Below are positions 50,484 through 60,552 of a stretch of 64,000 bases of DNA, piece by piece (position 1 is the stretch's first letter; each line of letters starts with the position of its first letter). Origin of the DNA: Flavobacterium azooxidireducens (lineage in GTDB: Bacteria; Bacteroidota; Bacteroidia; Flavobacteriales; Flavobacteriaceae); the NCBI RefSeq assembly GCF_023195775.1, contig NZ_CP096205.1:1612001-1676000 (forward strand), read 5' to 3'. The notes beneath the pieces are model-generated. The model did no database searches, was not told the DNA's origin, and saw only the letters and a program-made list of their open reading frames with translations. A program made the position numbers and the translations under genes.

Positions 50484-51473
50484 ATGTTTCCATTAAGAAG
50501 AAACCGAAGACTCAGAACCAACGAAACCATTCGCTCTTTAGTCCGCGAAACTATACTTTCTCCCTGTGATTTTATTGTTCCGCTTTTTGTTGTGGAAGGT
50601 AAAAATGTGAAAGAAGAAATTCCCTCTATGCCCAATTATTTTCGATTGAGTCTCGATTTATTGGAAAAAGAAGTGAAAGAATTAGCCAAATTGAACTTGA
50701 AAACGGTTTTAGTTTTTGTAAAAGTTCCGGACAACTTAAAAGATAACAAAGGCACCGAAGCGTTAAACCCAAATGGATTAATGCAACGAGCTGTGAAAGT
50801 GATTAAAAATGCGGTGTCGGATATGATTGTGATGACCGATGTAGCATTAGATCCGTATTCTTCTTTTGGCCACGATGGTGTAATTGAAAACGGAATAATT
50901 GCCAACGATGTAACTTCTGCCATTTTAGCCGAAATGAGTTGTTCGCATGCCGAAGCCGGTGCCGATTTTGTAGCTCCAAGTGACATGATGGATGGCAGAA
51001 TTCTTGAAATTCGTGAAGCACTGGAAGACGAAGGATACGTTAACACAGGGATTATGGCATACAGTGCAAAATATGCCTCTGCTCATTACGGCCCTTTTAG
51101 AGATGCGTTGGATAGTGCTCCTGTGGATGCTCAAGACATTCCGAAAGACAAAAAAACCTATCAAATGGATTACCACAATCGTATTGAAGCCATTCGTGAA
51201 ACGAGAATGGATATTGATGAAGGAGCAGATATTGTCATGGTAAAACCGGGAATCGCTTATTTAGATATTGTTCGCGAAATTAAAAATGCGTTTGATGTTC
51301 CGGTGGCGGTTTATCAAGTTTCGGGCGAATATGCGATGATTAAAGCGGCCTCGGAAAAAGGTTGGTTAGACCACGATGCTGTGATGATGGAACAAGTAAC
51401 TGCCATTAAAAGAGCCGGTGCCGATATGATGGCAAGTTATTTTGCGAAAGATGTGGTAAAAATTATTTCATAA
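50484..51473 (+). CDS. hemB: Delta-aminolevulinic acid dehydratase (porphobilinogen synthase)
   Basis: A 329-residue TIM-barrel enzyme that condenses two 5-aminolevulinates to porphobilinogen. Seen: the N-terminal arm RLRTNETIRSLVRET, MTDVALDPYSSFGHDG, FVAPSDMMDGR, MAYSAKYASAHYGPFRDA (first Schiff-base Lys) and IVMVKPGIAYLDIV (second Lys). The metal site lacks the three-Cys zinc cluster, having the Asp/Ala-type VALDPYSSFGHDG loop, so Mg is the likely activator. It clusters with hemF. Confidence 0.95.
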   Translation: MFPLRRNRRLRTNETIRSLVRETILSPCDFIVPLFVVEGKNVKEEIPSMPNYFRLSLDLLEKEVKELAKLNLKTVLVFVKVPDNLKDNKGTEALNPNGLMQRAVKVIKNAVSDMIVMTDVALDPYSSFGHDGVIENGIIANDVTSAILAEMSCSHAEAGADFVAPSDMMDGRILEIREALEDEGYVNTGIMAYSAKYASAHYGPFRDALDSAPVDAQDIPKDKKTYQMDYHNRIEAIRETRMDIDEGADIVMVKPGIAYLDIVREIKNAFDVPVAVYQVSGEYAMIKAASEKGWLDHDAVMMEQVTAIKRAGADMMASYFAKDVVKIIS

Positions 51474-51538
51474 CTGATAAATATCAGATTTATGCACAGA
51501 TTATCGATGTAAATTTGTGTAAATCAAATCCCTAACAC

Positions 51539-51937
51539 ATGGAAAAAATAGTTGTAGTAGTTGTTTTTATGGTGTTACTCTCATGCCAGAATAAGAAACA
51601 AGAATCTTTCGGAGTAGAAAAAACAGCTGTTCCCGAAGTAGCTGAAAATTCAGTAGAAGCAAAAATTAAACTTGGCGAAAGTATTTTTAATGGCGTTGGT
51701 TTATGTCATACGTGTCACAAACCGGATCAGAAAGTAATTGGACCGAGTATCAAAGAAATTGCTACTATTTATAAAGAACAAAATGCCGATATGGTCGATT
51801 TTCTTCGTGAAAACGCAAAACCAATTGTAGATCCAACTCAATATGAAGTGATGAAAACTAATTTTGCGGTTACTAAAAGCATGTCTGATGAAGAATTACA
51901 AGCAATTGAACTTTATATGCATAGTTTAATTAAATAA
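51539..51937 (+). CDS. Cytochrome c family lipoprotein
   Basis: A 132-residue lipoprotein (lipobox VLLSC, Cys 16) with a single class I heme site C56-H-T-C-H60 and a likely distal Met in the MKTNFAVTKSM segment. GPSIKEIATIYKEQN and the C-terminal SMSDEELQAIELYMHSL helix fit mono-heme cytochrome c551/c552-like proteins. It would carry electrons in the periplasm, tethered to a membrane. Proximity to hemB may be incidental. The convergent response regulator ends 8 bp away. Confidence 0.85.
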   Translation: MEKIVVVVVFMVLLSCQNKKQESFGVEKTAVPEVAENSVEAKIKLGESIFNGVGLCHTCHKPDQKVIGPSIKEIATIYKEQNADMVDFLRENAKPIVDPTQYEVMKTNFAVTKSMSDEELQAIELYMHSLIK

Positions 51938-51944
51938 ACAAAAC

Positions 51945-52628
51945 CTAATCAATAAGTAATTTGAACCCAACTCTAGGAATATTTTCAATCCGAATGTTGG
52001 GTTCTTCTTTGAAAATTTTTCGCAGACGGGAAATAAAAACATCCAGACTTCTTCCCATAAAATAATCATCGGTTCCCCAGAGTTCCATCAGGATTTTTTC
52101 GCGTTTCAAGACAGTGTTTTTATTGTCTAAAAATAATTTCAACAAAGCGGCTTCTCTTTCGGTCAAATTGGTAATTTCTTTTCCTTTGGAAACGCAATAA
52201 TTGGTTGGGTCAAATTCAAATGAACCAATTAAATAAGTTGAATTTGTTTTAGAAGATGTTTTTTGACTTCGATTCAAGAAAACTTCAATTTTCAACGTCA
52301 ATTCTTCCATGCTGTAGGGTTTCACCAAATAATCATCGGCACCCAATTTCAATCCTTTAATTCGGTCTTCTTTCATTGTTTTTGCTGAAAGAAAAATGAT
52401 CGGAATTTCCTGATTTCGTTTTCTGATTTGCGTGGCAATTTCAAAACCATCCATGTCCGGAAGCATTACATCCAATACACATAAATCAAATTCATCATTA
52501 CAAAAAGCATTAAAACCTTCTTGACCGTTGGTATAATGAGCCACATCGTATTGGCTTTCTAAACTATCGGCGGTTAAAAAACCCAATGTTTCATCATCTT
52601 CAACATACAAAATTTTCTTTTTACTCAT
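51945..52628 (-). CDS. OmpR-family response regulator
   Basis: A 227-residue protein: receiver domain (VEDDET with the acidic pair, phosphoacceptor D53 in CVLDVMLPDMDG, FLSAKT, LVKPYSMEEL) and a C-terminal winged helix (about 130-227, LTEREAALLKLFLDNKN, RSLDVFISRLRKIF). It overlaps the sensor kinase gene upstream by 4 bp (ATGA), a classic cognate pair. The layout is like the RprXY systems of Bacteroidota. Targets unknown; the divergent DUF1573 gene is a candidate only by position. Confidence 0.93.
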   Translation of the reverse strand: MSKKKILYVEDDETLGFLTADSLESQYDVAHYTNGQEGFNAFCNDEFDLCVLDVMLPDMDGFEIATQIRKRNQEIPIIFLSAKTMKEDRIKGLKLGADDYLVKPYSMEELTLKIEVFLNRSQKTSSKTNSTYLIGSFEFDPTNYCVSKGKEITNLTEREAALLKLFLDNKNTVLKREKILMELWGTDDYFMGRSLDVFISRLRKIFKEEPNIRIENIPRVGFKLLID

Positions 52629-53893
52629 AAAATGTCTTTTTTGGGAATGAATATAGAAACCGTAATTCCTTTGGTTGGATTATTTTTGATTGAAATTTTC
52701 CAATGATGCAAATCGATGATTTTTTTCACATAAAATAAACCAATGCCAAAACCTTCAATGTCTTTTTTATTTTCTCTCGGAACGCGGTAAAATTTATCAA
52801 AAACATAATCAATATGTTGAGGTGAAATTCCGCTTCCGTTATCGGTAAACTCTAATGTAATACCTTTTTCTGTTTCAGATGATTTAATGGTTATTTCCGG
52901 ATTTTCAGGACAATATTTCACTGCATTATCTACCAAATTAAACAGAATATTATTGAAATGAAATTCGTCTGCCAAAATTTTTATTTTATCTGAAACATCA
53001 ATATGAATAATCGTTTTTTTGTTTGATTTAAGTAGTGTATTTTCCTTTACTAATTCAAGAATTTCTTTCAGATTGATGGTGTTTTTTTCTAATTCAATCC
53101 ATTTAGCATCGCCTTTTGCAACATTTAGAATCCGTTCGATATGATGATTCAATTTATGACTTTGGTTGGTAATGATTTGCATGTATTTGGCCAATTTTGG
53201 ATTGTTTTTAATTTCTTCCTGCGAAGTGGCATATTGCGAAGCAATCAAAATAGACGAAAGCGGCGTTTTGAATTCATGCGTCATGTTATTGATAAAATCG
53301 GTTTGCAGTTCAGTGTATTTTTTTTGTTTCAACAATAAAATAACTGAATAAACATAGATAATTAAAACCAATAATAAAATTCCGGTGTAAATCCAATACT
53401 GACCTAATGAAGTGATAAATTTATGTTGCAAATCGGGAAATCGAATTCCGAAATAGTAAATCAAACCTTCATTTTTTTTGAAGCATTTTTCGCATTTTTC
53501 GGGTTTTCCGGTATCGCTTGAAATGTAGCTGCCATAAATCATTTCATCGGTGGCACAATCATAAATAGCATATTCATAATCTAATTCAAGTTTTACTTTT
53601 TCAAATTCTGTTTTGAGATAATATTCTAATACTTCGTGCTCAAAAACATCATCTAAATTGACAATATAGTAATCATCGGTAATTTTTTTTACTTGATTGG
53701 TAATGGTTAATTCTGTTTTGTTATCGCGATAAATTCGTTTCACCACATCTTGTAATGCAAAATGAATTTTTTCTTCAAAATCTTTTTTCTCAAATCGATA
53801 AGCTTGCTTAAGCATAAGCAATTGCATGACCAAAACGCCCACAATACAGAGAAATCCGGCTAAGATGATGCTATTTAAACGTGTAAATTTCAA
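52625..53893 (-). CDS. Sensor histidine kinase
   Basis: A 422-residue membrane kinase: TM1 (about 9-28), periplasmic sensor (30-165), TM2 (about 168-188), HisKA with H207 in NNMTHEFKTPLSS, and HATPase (NILFNLVDNAVKYCPENPE, EFTDNGSGISPQH, GFGIGLFYVKKI). The sensor domain carries three Cys (C113, C134, C137, the last two as KCEKCFKK), which could bind metal or report redox state; that is inference. Co-transcribed with the response regulator downstream. Confidence 0.92.
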   Translation of the reverse strand: MKFTRLNSIILAGFLCIVGVLVMQLLMLKQAYRFEKKDFEEKIHFALQDVVKRIYRDNKTELTITNQVKKITDDYYIVNLDDVFEHEVLEYYLKTEFEKVKLELDYEYAIYDCATDEMIYGSYISSDTGKPEKCEKCFKKNEGLIYYFGIRFPDLQHKFITSLGQYWIYTGILLLVLIIYVYSVILLLKQKKYTELQTDFINNMTHEFKTPLSSILIASQYATSQEEIKNNPKLAKYMQIITNQSHKLNHHIERILNVAKGDAKWIELEKNTINLKEILELVKENTLLKSNKKTIIHIDVSDKIKILADEFHFNNILFNLVDNAVKYCPENPEITIKSSETEKGITLEFTDNGSGISPQHIDYVFDKFYRVPRENKKDIEGFGIGLFYVKKIIDLHHWKISIKNNPTKGITVSIFIPKKDIL

Positions 53894-54019
53894 AGGTTTA
53901 CTTTTTTATTTTTGACAAATCTACTCACAGAAAGGTCTAAATTTAGGTTAATAAATGCCGATTAACATCTCATTAACAAAACTTATAATGTGCTTAACAA
54001 ATATCTGATTTCTTGTCAA

Positions 54020-54027
54020 TATATTTG
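54020..54027 (+). promoter_or_regulatory. Promoter -7 box of the DUF1573 gene
   Basis: TATATTTG matches TAnnTTTG and leaves a leader of about 35 nt before ATG 54069. Confidence 0.5.
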
Positions 54028-54068
54028 CTATGTTCAAAATGAATAATTAACTAATTAATATAATAAGT

Positions 54069-54530
54069 ATGAAATCATTAAAATTATCTTTATTCGCAAT
54101 TGCTGCCACAGTATTATTTTCGGTTGGTGCAACAGCTCAAGAAAAGAAAGCAGAAGTTAAACCTGCTATTACAACCACTCCTGTTGCTCAAAAACCAACT
54201 TCTCCGGTAACTTGGAAAGAAGTAACGTATGATTTTGGAGATATTAAAAAGGGAACTCCTGTATCTCACGATTTCACTTTTACAAACACAACTAAGCAAA
54301 CAGTTATTATTACAAATGTAAAAGCATCTTGCGGTTGTACGGCTACAAATTATACAAAAACGCCAATTAAACCAGGAGAAACAGCTAATGTTACAGCTAC
54401 TTATAATGCAGCTTCAGCTGGTGCTTTTACTAAAACAGTTACTGTTTCTTTAAATGAAAATGAAGTGCCAAAAGTACTTACTATCAAAGGGAAAGTAATT
54501 GACCCTAATCCTGCACCAATCAATCAATAA
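54069..54530 (+). CDS. DUF1573 secreted protein
   Basis: A 153-residue protein with a signal peptide (MKSLKLSLFAIAATVLFSVGATAQ), a Lys/Pro/Thr-rich linker and an Ig-like DUF1573 domain (about 55-145): YDFGDIKKGTPVSHDFTFTN, IITNVKASCGCTATNYTKTPIKPGE, and AFTKTVTVSLNENEVPKVLTIKGKV. The SCGC motif is the family hallmark. Such proteins are abundant secreted or periplasmic Bacteroidota products of unknown role. It has its own promoter and terminator. Confidence 0.88.
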   Translation: MKSLKLSLFAIAATVLFSVGATAQEKKAEVKPAITTTPVAQKPTSPVTWKEVTYDFGDIKKGTPVSHDFTFTNTTKQTVIITNVKASCGCTATNYTKTPIKPGETANVTATYNAASAGAFTKTVTVSLNENEVPKVLTIKGKVIDPNPAPINQ

Positions 54531-54556
54531 TTTTCAATCTAAATTATAATTCCATT

Positions 54557-54588
54557 AAACCATCTTGATTTCAAGGTGGTTTTTTTGT
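54557..54588 (+). terminator. Terminator after the DUF1573 gene
   Basis: 12-bp arms AAACCATCTTGA/TCAAGGTGGTTT (54557-54568 and 54571-54582, one G-U pair) followed by T residues. Confidence 0.85.
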
Positions 54589-54657
54589 TAAATTAAATTC
54601 TTTAATTTTTCTTACTGTTAATGCTTTTTTATATATTTATGAATAAATTGAAAAGCC

Positions 54658-55371
54658 ATGATAGAAAAAATAAAGCTCGACAACATTTTATTTTTAGATA
54701 TTGAAACCGTTCCTGAAGAAGAAAACTTCAAACTTTTGGATGAAGAAAAGCAATATCTGTTTGAATCCAAAACACAATACCAACGCAAAGACGAATTTAC
54801 TCCAGAAGAGTTTTATGATCGTGCCGGAATTTGGGCAGAATTTGGTAAAATTATTTGTATTTCTGTGGGTTATTTTACAACCAAAGGTGATATACGAAAC
54901 TTTAGAGTTACCACTTTTTTTGGTGATGAAAAGAAAATTCTAAAAGACTTCAGCAATTTATTAAATAATCATTTTAATCAACCACAACACATTTTGTGCG
55001 GTCATAATGCAAAAGAATTTGACTTTCCATTTATTGCCAGACGGATGATTATCAATCAAGTTGAGATTCCTCCCAAACTAAATTTATTTGGGAAAAAACC
55101 TTGGGAAGTTCCGCATATCGATACGATGGAATTATGGAAATTTGGCGATTATAAACATTTTTCTTCGATGCGATTACTAACAAAAGTGCTCCAAATTCCT
55201 TCTCCAAAAGATGATATTGATGGGAGTGAAGTGGCTTATGTTTATTATGTTGAAAAAGACATCGACCGAATCATAACTTACTGCGAAAAAGATGTAATTG
55301 CTGTTGCTCAAATTTTCTTGCGATTCAGAAGAGAAGATCTATTAATTGAAGACGAAATTATTCATGTGTAA
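54658..55371 (+). CDS. 3'-5' exonuclease (DnaQ-like, PolB exonuclease family)
   Basis: A 237-residue RNase H-fold exonuclease. The DEDDy-type pattern is visible: FLDIETVPEE (Asp, Glu), LCGHNAKEFDFPFIARR (Asp), and the final ITYCEKDVIAVAQIFLR (Tyr and Asp four residues apart). HIDTMELWKFGDYKHFSSMRLL is typical of the predicted PolB-like exonuclease family found across Bacteroidota. It probably trims 3' ends in DNA repair; substrate unproved. Stand-alone gene, convergent with the S8 protease. Confidence 0.85.
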   Translation: MIEKIKLDNILFLDIETVPEEENFKLLDEEKQYLFESKTQYQRKDEFTPEEFYDRAGIWAEFGKIICISVGYFTTKGDIRNFRVTTFFGDEKKILKDFSNLLNNHFNQPQHILCGHNAKEFDFPFIARRMIINQVEIPPKLNLFGKKPWEVPHIDTMELWKFGDYKHFSSMRLLTKVLQIPSPKDDIDGSEVAYVYYVEKDIDRIITYCEKDVIAVAQIFLRFRREDLLIEDEIIHV

Positions 55372-55397
55372 AAAGTCTTCTGATTTGGAGCCTTTCT

Positions 55398-58300
55398 TTA
55401 TTTTTTCAACATGATTTTCTTCATTGTTTTTACCTTTTCATTCCGAACAGAAATCAAATAAATTCCTTCTGAAAATTGATTTATATCTAATTCAATATTC
55501 GATGAATTAATTTTCTTAGATAAAATAATTCGTCCTTGTAAATCGAATAAATCAATAGTAGTTTCTATATTTTCAGACCATGAAACGGTTACTTTTCCGT
55601 TGGATGGATTTGGATAAATGAGTGCTTGAACAGAAGCATTTTCAATCAAACTAAGATTATCTTGAATCGTAATCGGAATCACAACATTAGGCAACCAACC
55701 TGATGAAGCATTTTCAATATTCACCATAAAACTATCGGTTGCTTCTTCTGTTAATGAATTTGTGTAGCTAATTTTATTTAAATTCACATCTTCTTGTGTA
55801 AAACTATCGCCAACAACCAAGTTGACCGTTTCTTTTTTCAAAACACCAAGAGAAGGCAATTCAATTAAAGTGTATGCCTGATTCATTGATGTTTCCAACG
55901 GAGTTGAAGCATTTATTTCATTCGTTAAAATAATTTTTGTGGTATTTATTTCTGTAATAATTCCGTTGTTGCTAAAACTTAAATTATTTTCAATGGAAGT
56001 TGAATTGCAAAAAGATAAACTAACCGCATTGATAACTCCGCCATCATTGTTATATTTATCAATTACATAAAGTGTCCAAATTCCATCGGCCAACAAACCA
56101 TTCAAATCACTCAAAGGTTGGTTGGGTTTAATTATCCCAGAAATAGCCGGATTAGAACCACAATTCAACGTTGAACCGGAGTCGTCTATTGTTGCCAAAA
56201 TGTCATCTTCGCCACCGCATGGCTCTTCAAACAAAGTGATTGATGGACTTCCAATTTCCGGAGGACCAATCAAATAAATTGACATATCCTGGACCCAAGA
56301 GTGCGAAATATCTACACTTACATTAATATCAGCAATCGTAATTCCGCCAGAAACGATAATCGGAATTGTAGCTACAGAATTGGCAACATTGTCAATAAAA
56401 GCATCTGAAAAATCAGTGGCTGTAAATTCTAATCCGCAATTAAAAATTCCGGTTTGAAAATTAGATACAAAAAAAGTAGTTGCATCACCACAACGATTAC
56501 TAGGTTTTACTCGCCAATAGTAAACAGTTTGACTGTTTAAGTCGGTTACATTTACAAATGTGTTTTCGGTAGTTTCTGACCAAAATAGTGTGTTGAATGT
56601 AACTTCTGTAGAAACTTCAACAACATAATTTTCAGCATTTACATCCTCTTCCCAAGTTAAAGTTGCAGAAGTAGCAACATCTATTTGTCCATTTGAAGGT
56701 GAAATAGTATCAATCAATTCAAATTCAGAACTCAATACTTTTAAATTCACGTACCTTGTTTCAGATTCATTTGTGTTGGAAGCTACAATGCCAATTGAAT
56801 AATTTCCGGGTTCAACAGCTGATAAATTAGATACAATTAGTTCAAAATTTCCACTGTTACTTAACGTTGTCTCGCTTAAATTTGTAACTGCACCTTCCGG
56901 AATATCTATCACAGAGAAAGAAACATTTCCACTTTCATTACTGGTAAATGTGAATGAAAAAGTAGCATTTTCACTCGAACAAACGGTTTGGTCATAGCCA
57001 AGCGGAACAAAACCAAAGTCAGAATCAATTCCGGAAATAATAAGCGAATAGTCTTGTTTATTGGTTTGTAAAGTTCCTTTATGTGAAATAGTAAGGGTAT
57101 AATCGCTACCATTGGCATTGTCTATCATAATTGTTTCAACCGTATCTACAAAATTATCTCCGTTTCTAAGTGCAAATTGTGCCGCATTTGCTTGCAGTCG
57201 CCAAGGATAAAAAGTGCTTGAACCTTGTGTAATTCTTATGTCTAAATCATGCACAATTGCCGGTGTTGGGTCGTTCAAAGTTCCTGTATTGGCAATGCCC
57301 GGAATATCGGTCCAACAAATGGTAGCCACTAAAGGTTGTCCGGCAATTGATTTAATTGTTTTGGTATAAACTTGATTTTGCGTTAGACTTTCTTCTGAAA
57401 TCCAAGTGTTTAAACCGTTATTTGAAATGGTATTGGCTGCGGTTTTAGCATTAAGTAATCCCCAACCAAAAATTGCATCTGGACCCGGGTTTCCTGCATC
57501 ATCTGCTGTATGACAAGCCAATCCTTTCAGAGTGGCCGATTTCATAAATTTTTGATATAAATTATTGTGATGTTGCTGCAATAAAATTAGCGTTCCCATC
57601 ACGTTAGGACTTGCCATCGAGGTTCCGGATAGCGTAGTGTAGTCTTCATCGCCACTGCTATTGGTTGAATAAACACCAGTTCCGTTGCCGGTAATATCGG
57701 GTTTAATTCGTAAATCGTCCGTTGGGCCTTCGCTACTGGCAGAATTTATATTAACCGAAATTAAATTTCCGTTACTATCAATTTCAGCATCTTGACCGTT
57801 GGCTACCACTAAATTGTTTTTGCCATTTTTATGTCCGGTCAGTTTATCGTAATCAATTGTGGTAGGATTTTCGTTTACAATATTTCCGTCATTTCCAGCC
57901 GCAACAACCATTAAATAGTAAGGAGAAACATAGTGAATCATATCCCATTGAAGAGCATCTTGCGAATAAGCTCCGGCATACCAACTTGGAACATTAAATA
58001 ATCGTGTTCCATACGAATGATTAGAGAGCAAAAGCCCGTTTTGAATTTCTCCCAACACTTCTGCTTCATCTTGCGTCCAATCAAATGTTTTAATGGTTGC
58101 TTGAAACGCCATTCCTTTTGCGTCAAAATCCACTCCGCTGGCTCCAACTGTTCCTGTTACATGCGTTGCGTGAAAACTGTTTCCATTGAGTTCGATTGCA
58201 CCGTCTCCCACAGCCATTCTTCCTCCAAATTCTTGATGAGATGTTCGCGTTGGACCTCCATCCCAAACACCACCAATCATTCCTTGTCCGTTGAGATTTA

Positions 58301-58661
58301 ATCCTAATCCGCCACCGGAATGTAATTGATTGGCTCGTGTGGAAATTGCGGCATTAATGTTGTTAATAGAAAAATATTTTGGTTTTCCATCAGGAAACAA
58401 ACCCATTAATTCGTCTACACTTCCGTCTGCATTTTTTTTGAAAACTTCCAATTGATTAGCTTTAGCAGAAAAAAGAGCTTTTTCTTTTTCTACTTTTGCT
58501 TTTTCAGAAAGTTCCAATTGCAATTGCTTTATTTTTGGTAGATCATATTGTTCTAACAAAGCTTTTTTCTGTTCTTCAGTCTGACCAATAACGGAGAATG
58601 AAAAGAGCAACAGAAAAAAACGTAAACAGAAGCCAATTTTTGATATGTAGCGGTTTTTCAT
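55398..58661 (-). CDS. Secreted S8 subtilisin-like protease with T9SS C-terminal signal
   Basis: 1087 residues. Signal peptide (1-26), a helical propeptide-like segment (28-80), then the peptidase S8 domain with the triad D134 (GGVWDGGPTR), H164 (FHATHVTG) and S348 (LSGTSMASPN), plus oxyanion N257 (AAGND). After it come a beta-sandwich with IPGIANTGTLNDP, a fibronectin-like domain (TLTWEEDVNAENYVVEVST), a proprotein-convertase P-like domain (DINVSVDISHSWVQDMSIYL) and a type A T9SS sorting domain (about 1010-1087, YPNPSNGKVTVSW, FDLQGRIILSK, GIYLISV, then a Lys-rich end). It would be exported by the gliding-associated T9SS and released or anchored at the surface. Confidence 0.93.
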   Translation of the reverse strand: MKNRYISKIGFCLRFFLLLFSFSVIGQTEEQKKALLEQYDLPKIKQLQLELSEKAKVEKEKALFSAKANQLEVFKKNADGSVDELMGLFPDGKPKYFSINNINAAISTRANQLHSGGGLGLNLNGQGMIGGVWDGGPTRTSHQEFGGRMAVGDGAIELNGNSFHATHVTGTVGASGVDFDAKGMAFQATIKTFDWTQDEAEVLGEIQNGLLLSNHSYGTRLFNVPSWYAGAYSQDALQWDMIHYVSPYYLMVVAAGNDGNIVNENPTTIDYDKLTGHKNGKNNLVVANGQDAEIDSNGNLISVNINSASSEGPTDDLRIKPDITGNGTGVYSTNSSGDEDYTTLSGTSMASPNVMGTLILLQQHHNNLYQKFMKSATLKGLACHTADDAGNPGPDAIFGWGLLNAKTAANTISNNGLNTWISEESLTQNQVYTKTIKSIAGQPLVATICWTDIPGIANTGTLNDPTPAIVHDLDIRITQGSSTFYPWRLQANAAQFALRNGDNFVDTVETIMIDNANGSDYTLTISHKGTLQTNKQDYSLIISGIDSDFGFVPLGYDQTVCSSENATFSFTFTSNESGNVSFSVIDIPEGAVTNLSETTLSNSGNFELIVSNLSAVEPGNYSIGIVASNTNESETRYVNLKVLSSEFELIDTISPSNGQIDVATSATLTWEEDVNAENYVVEVSTEVTFNTLFWSETTENTFVNVTDLNSQTVYYWRVKPSNRCGDATTFFVSNFQTGIFNCGLEFTATDFSDAFIDNVANSVATIPIIVSGGITIADINVSVDISHSWVQDMSIYLIGPPEIGSPSITLFEEPCGGEDDILATIDDSGSTLNCGSNPAISGIIKPNQPLSDLNGLLADGIWTLYVIDKYNNDGGVINAVSLSFCNSTSIENNLSFSNNGIITEINTTKIILTNEINASTPLETSMNQAYTLIELPSLGVLKKETVNLVVGDSFTQEDVNLNKISYTNSLTEEATDSFMVNIENASSGWLPNVVIPITIQDNLSLIENASVQALIYPNPSNGKVTVSWSENIETTIDLFDLQGRIILSKKINSSNIELDINQFSEGIYLISVRNEKVKTMKKIMLKK

Positions 58662-58850
58662 TAGTTGATGGGGAAATTTAATGATTCAAAGATATAAATT
58701 TAATTTTTTCTACTGATTTACTTAAAAAAATATACATTATTTAACAATGGTTGAGTGTTTAAAATATCAATTCTATAGTGTAATCTCTTTTAAATTACGA
58801 AAAAAAGTAATTTTCAGATGTAAATAAAAAAAATGGATTAATTTTAAACA

Positions 58851-60539
58851 ATGGAAAACAACATTCTTTTATCGGTAAAAAAACTAACTATTTCTTTTAA
58901 AAAAGAGAAAGAATTTGTGCCTGTTGTTCACGGTTTAAGCTATGATTTATATGAAAACGAAATTGTTGGTATTGTGGGAGAATCGGGTTCAGGAAAGTCG
59001 GTTTCTTCGCTGACAATAATGGGTTTACTTCCTCCAAAGATTTCAAAAATTACTAATGGAACAATTGTTTTTAACGGAAAAGAAATCACAAATTTATCGG
59101 ATAAGGAATTCCAAAAAATAAGAGGGAACGACATTGCGATGATTTTTCAAGAACCCATGAGTTCGTTAAATCCTTCCTTAAAATGCGGTTTTCAAGTAGC
59201 AGAAATTTTAGAAAGACATACCTCCTTGTCCAAAAAGGAAATTAAAAAAGAAGTAATTTCATTATTTGAAAAAGTGAAATTGCCCAATCCGGAAGAGCTG
59301 TTTAACAAATATCCACATCAAATTTCTGGCGGACAAAAACAACGCGTGATGATTGCGATGGCAATTGCTTGTAAACCAAAAATTTTAATTGCCGATGAAC
59401 CTACAACTGCTTTAGATGTTACGGTTCAAAAGGAAATCATTCAATTATTGAAGGATTTGCAACAAGAAACCAAGATGAGTATTTTGTTTATTTCTCACGA
59501 TTTGTCATTGGTCTCAGAAATTGCCAATCGGGTTTTGGTAATGTATAAAGGGGAAATTGTGGAACAAGGAAATGCCAAAGCCATTTTTGAAAATCCGCAA
59601 CACAATTACACCAAAGCTTTAATTGCTTCCCGACCGTCGTTGGAATTTCGGCTAAAAAGGCTTCCGACAATTCAGGATTTTTTAAACGAAACAAGTAAAA
59701 GCGAAATTGTTTCTGCCGAAGAACGAAAAGAAAATCAGGAAAAAATATATGCAAAAGCTCCTCTTTTGGAAGTAAAAAATGTAGAAAAAGAATATTTGTC
59801 AACGGTTGGTTTATTCGGAAAAAAACTGTCTTTTAAAGCTGTTAATGATGTAAGTTTTAAAATTTACGAAGGCGAAACAGTTGGTTTGGTTGGCGAATCC
59901 GGTTGTGGAAAATCAACATTAGGCAATGCCATTTTGCAATTGGATAAAGCAACTGCCGGACAAATTTTTTACAAAGGAAGCGATATTACAAAACTGAATA
60001 AAGATGAAATCCGAAAACTCAGAAAAGAAATTCAAATTATTTTTCAGGATCCGTATTCCTCGTTAAACCCGAGAATTCCAATCGGGAAAACGATTATGGA
60101 ACCCATGAAAGTACATGGTTTGTATAAAAATGATGCCGAACGAAAAGCAAAAGCCATCGAAATATTGGAGCGTGTGGGATTAGGCGAAGATTTTTTTAAC
60201 CGTTATCCACACGAATTTTCCGGCGGTCAACGGCAGCGTATCGGAATTGCTCGTACCATTGCTTTGCAACCCAAGTTGATCGTGTGTGACGAATCGGTTT
60301 CGGCGTTGGATATTTCTGTTCAAGCTCAGGTTTTGAATTTATTGAATGAACTAAAAGAAAATTTTGGATTTACCTATATTTTTATTTCCCATGATTTGGC
60401 AGTTGTAAAATATATGAGTGATCAAGTTTTGGTGATGAATAAAGGAAAAATTGAAGAAATGGCTGATGCGGATGAACTGTATGCCAATCCAAAAAGTGCT
60501 TATACTAAAAAATTAATTGAAGCGATTCCGAAAGGATAA
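58851..60539 (+). CDS. Fused double ATP-binding ABC transporter subunit (oligopeptide/dipeptide type)
   Basis: 562 residues with two ABC ATPase domains in one chain. First: Walker A GESGSGKS (43-50), Q-loop QEPMSSLNP, signature SGGQKQR, Walker B ILIADEPTTALD. Second: GESGCGKST (about 345-353), QDPYSSLNP, SGGQRQR, LIVCDESVSALD. Each is followed by the peptide-transporter C-terminal segment (e.g. NPQHNYTKALIASRPS). It equals DppD plus DppF (YejF/GsiA layout) and would energise uptake or export of peptides. No permease or binding protein gene is adjacent, so partners lie elsewhere. Confidence 0.92.
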   Translation: MENNILLSVKKLTISFKKEKEFVPVVHGLSYDLYENEIVGIVGESGSGKSVSSLTIMGLLPPKISKITNGTIVFNGKEITNLSDKEFQKIRGNDIAMIFQEPMSSLNPSLKCGFQVAEILERHTSLSKKEIKKEVISLFEKVKLPNPEELFNKYPHQISGGQKQRVMIAMAIACKPKILIADEPTTALDVTVQKEIIQLLKDLQQETKMSILFISHDLSLVSEIANRVLVMYKGEIVEQGNAKAIFENPQHNYTKALIASRPSLEFRLKRLPTIQDFLNETSKSEIVSAEERKENQEKIYAKAPLLEVKNVEKEYLSTVGLFGKKLSFKAVNDVSFKIYEGETVGLVGESGCGKSTLGNAILQLDKATAGQIFYKGSDITKLNKDEIRKLRKEIQIIFQDPYSSLNPRIPIGKTIMEPMKVHGLYKNDAERKAKAIEILERVGLGEDFFNRYPHEFSGGQRQRIGIARTIALQPKLIVCDESVSALDISVQAQVLNLLNELKENFGFTYIFISHDLAVVKYMSDQVLVMNKGKIEEMADADELYANPKSAYTKKLIEAIPKG

Positions 60540-60552
60540 AAAATAAAAATTT

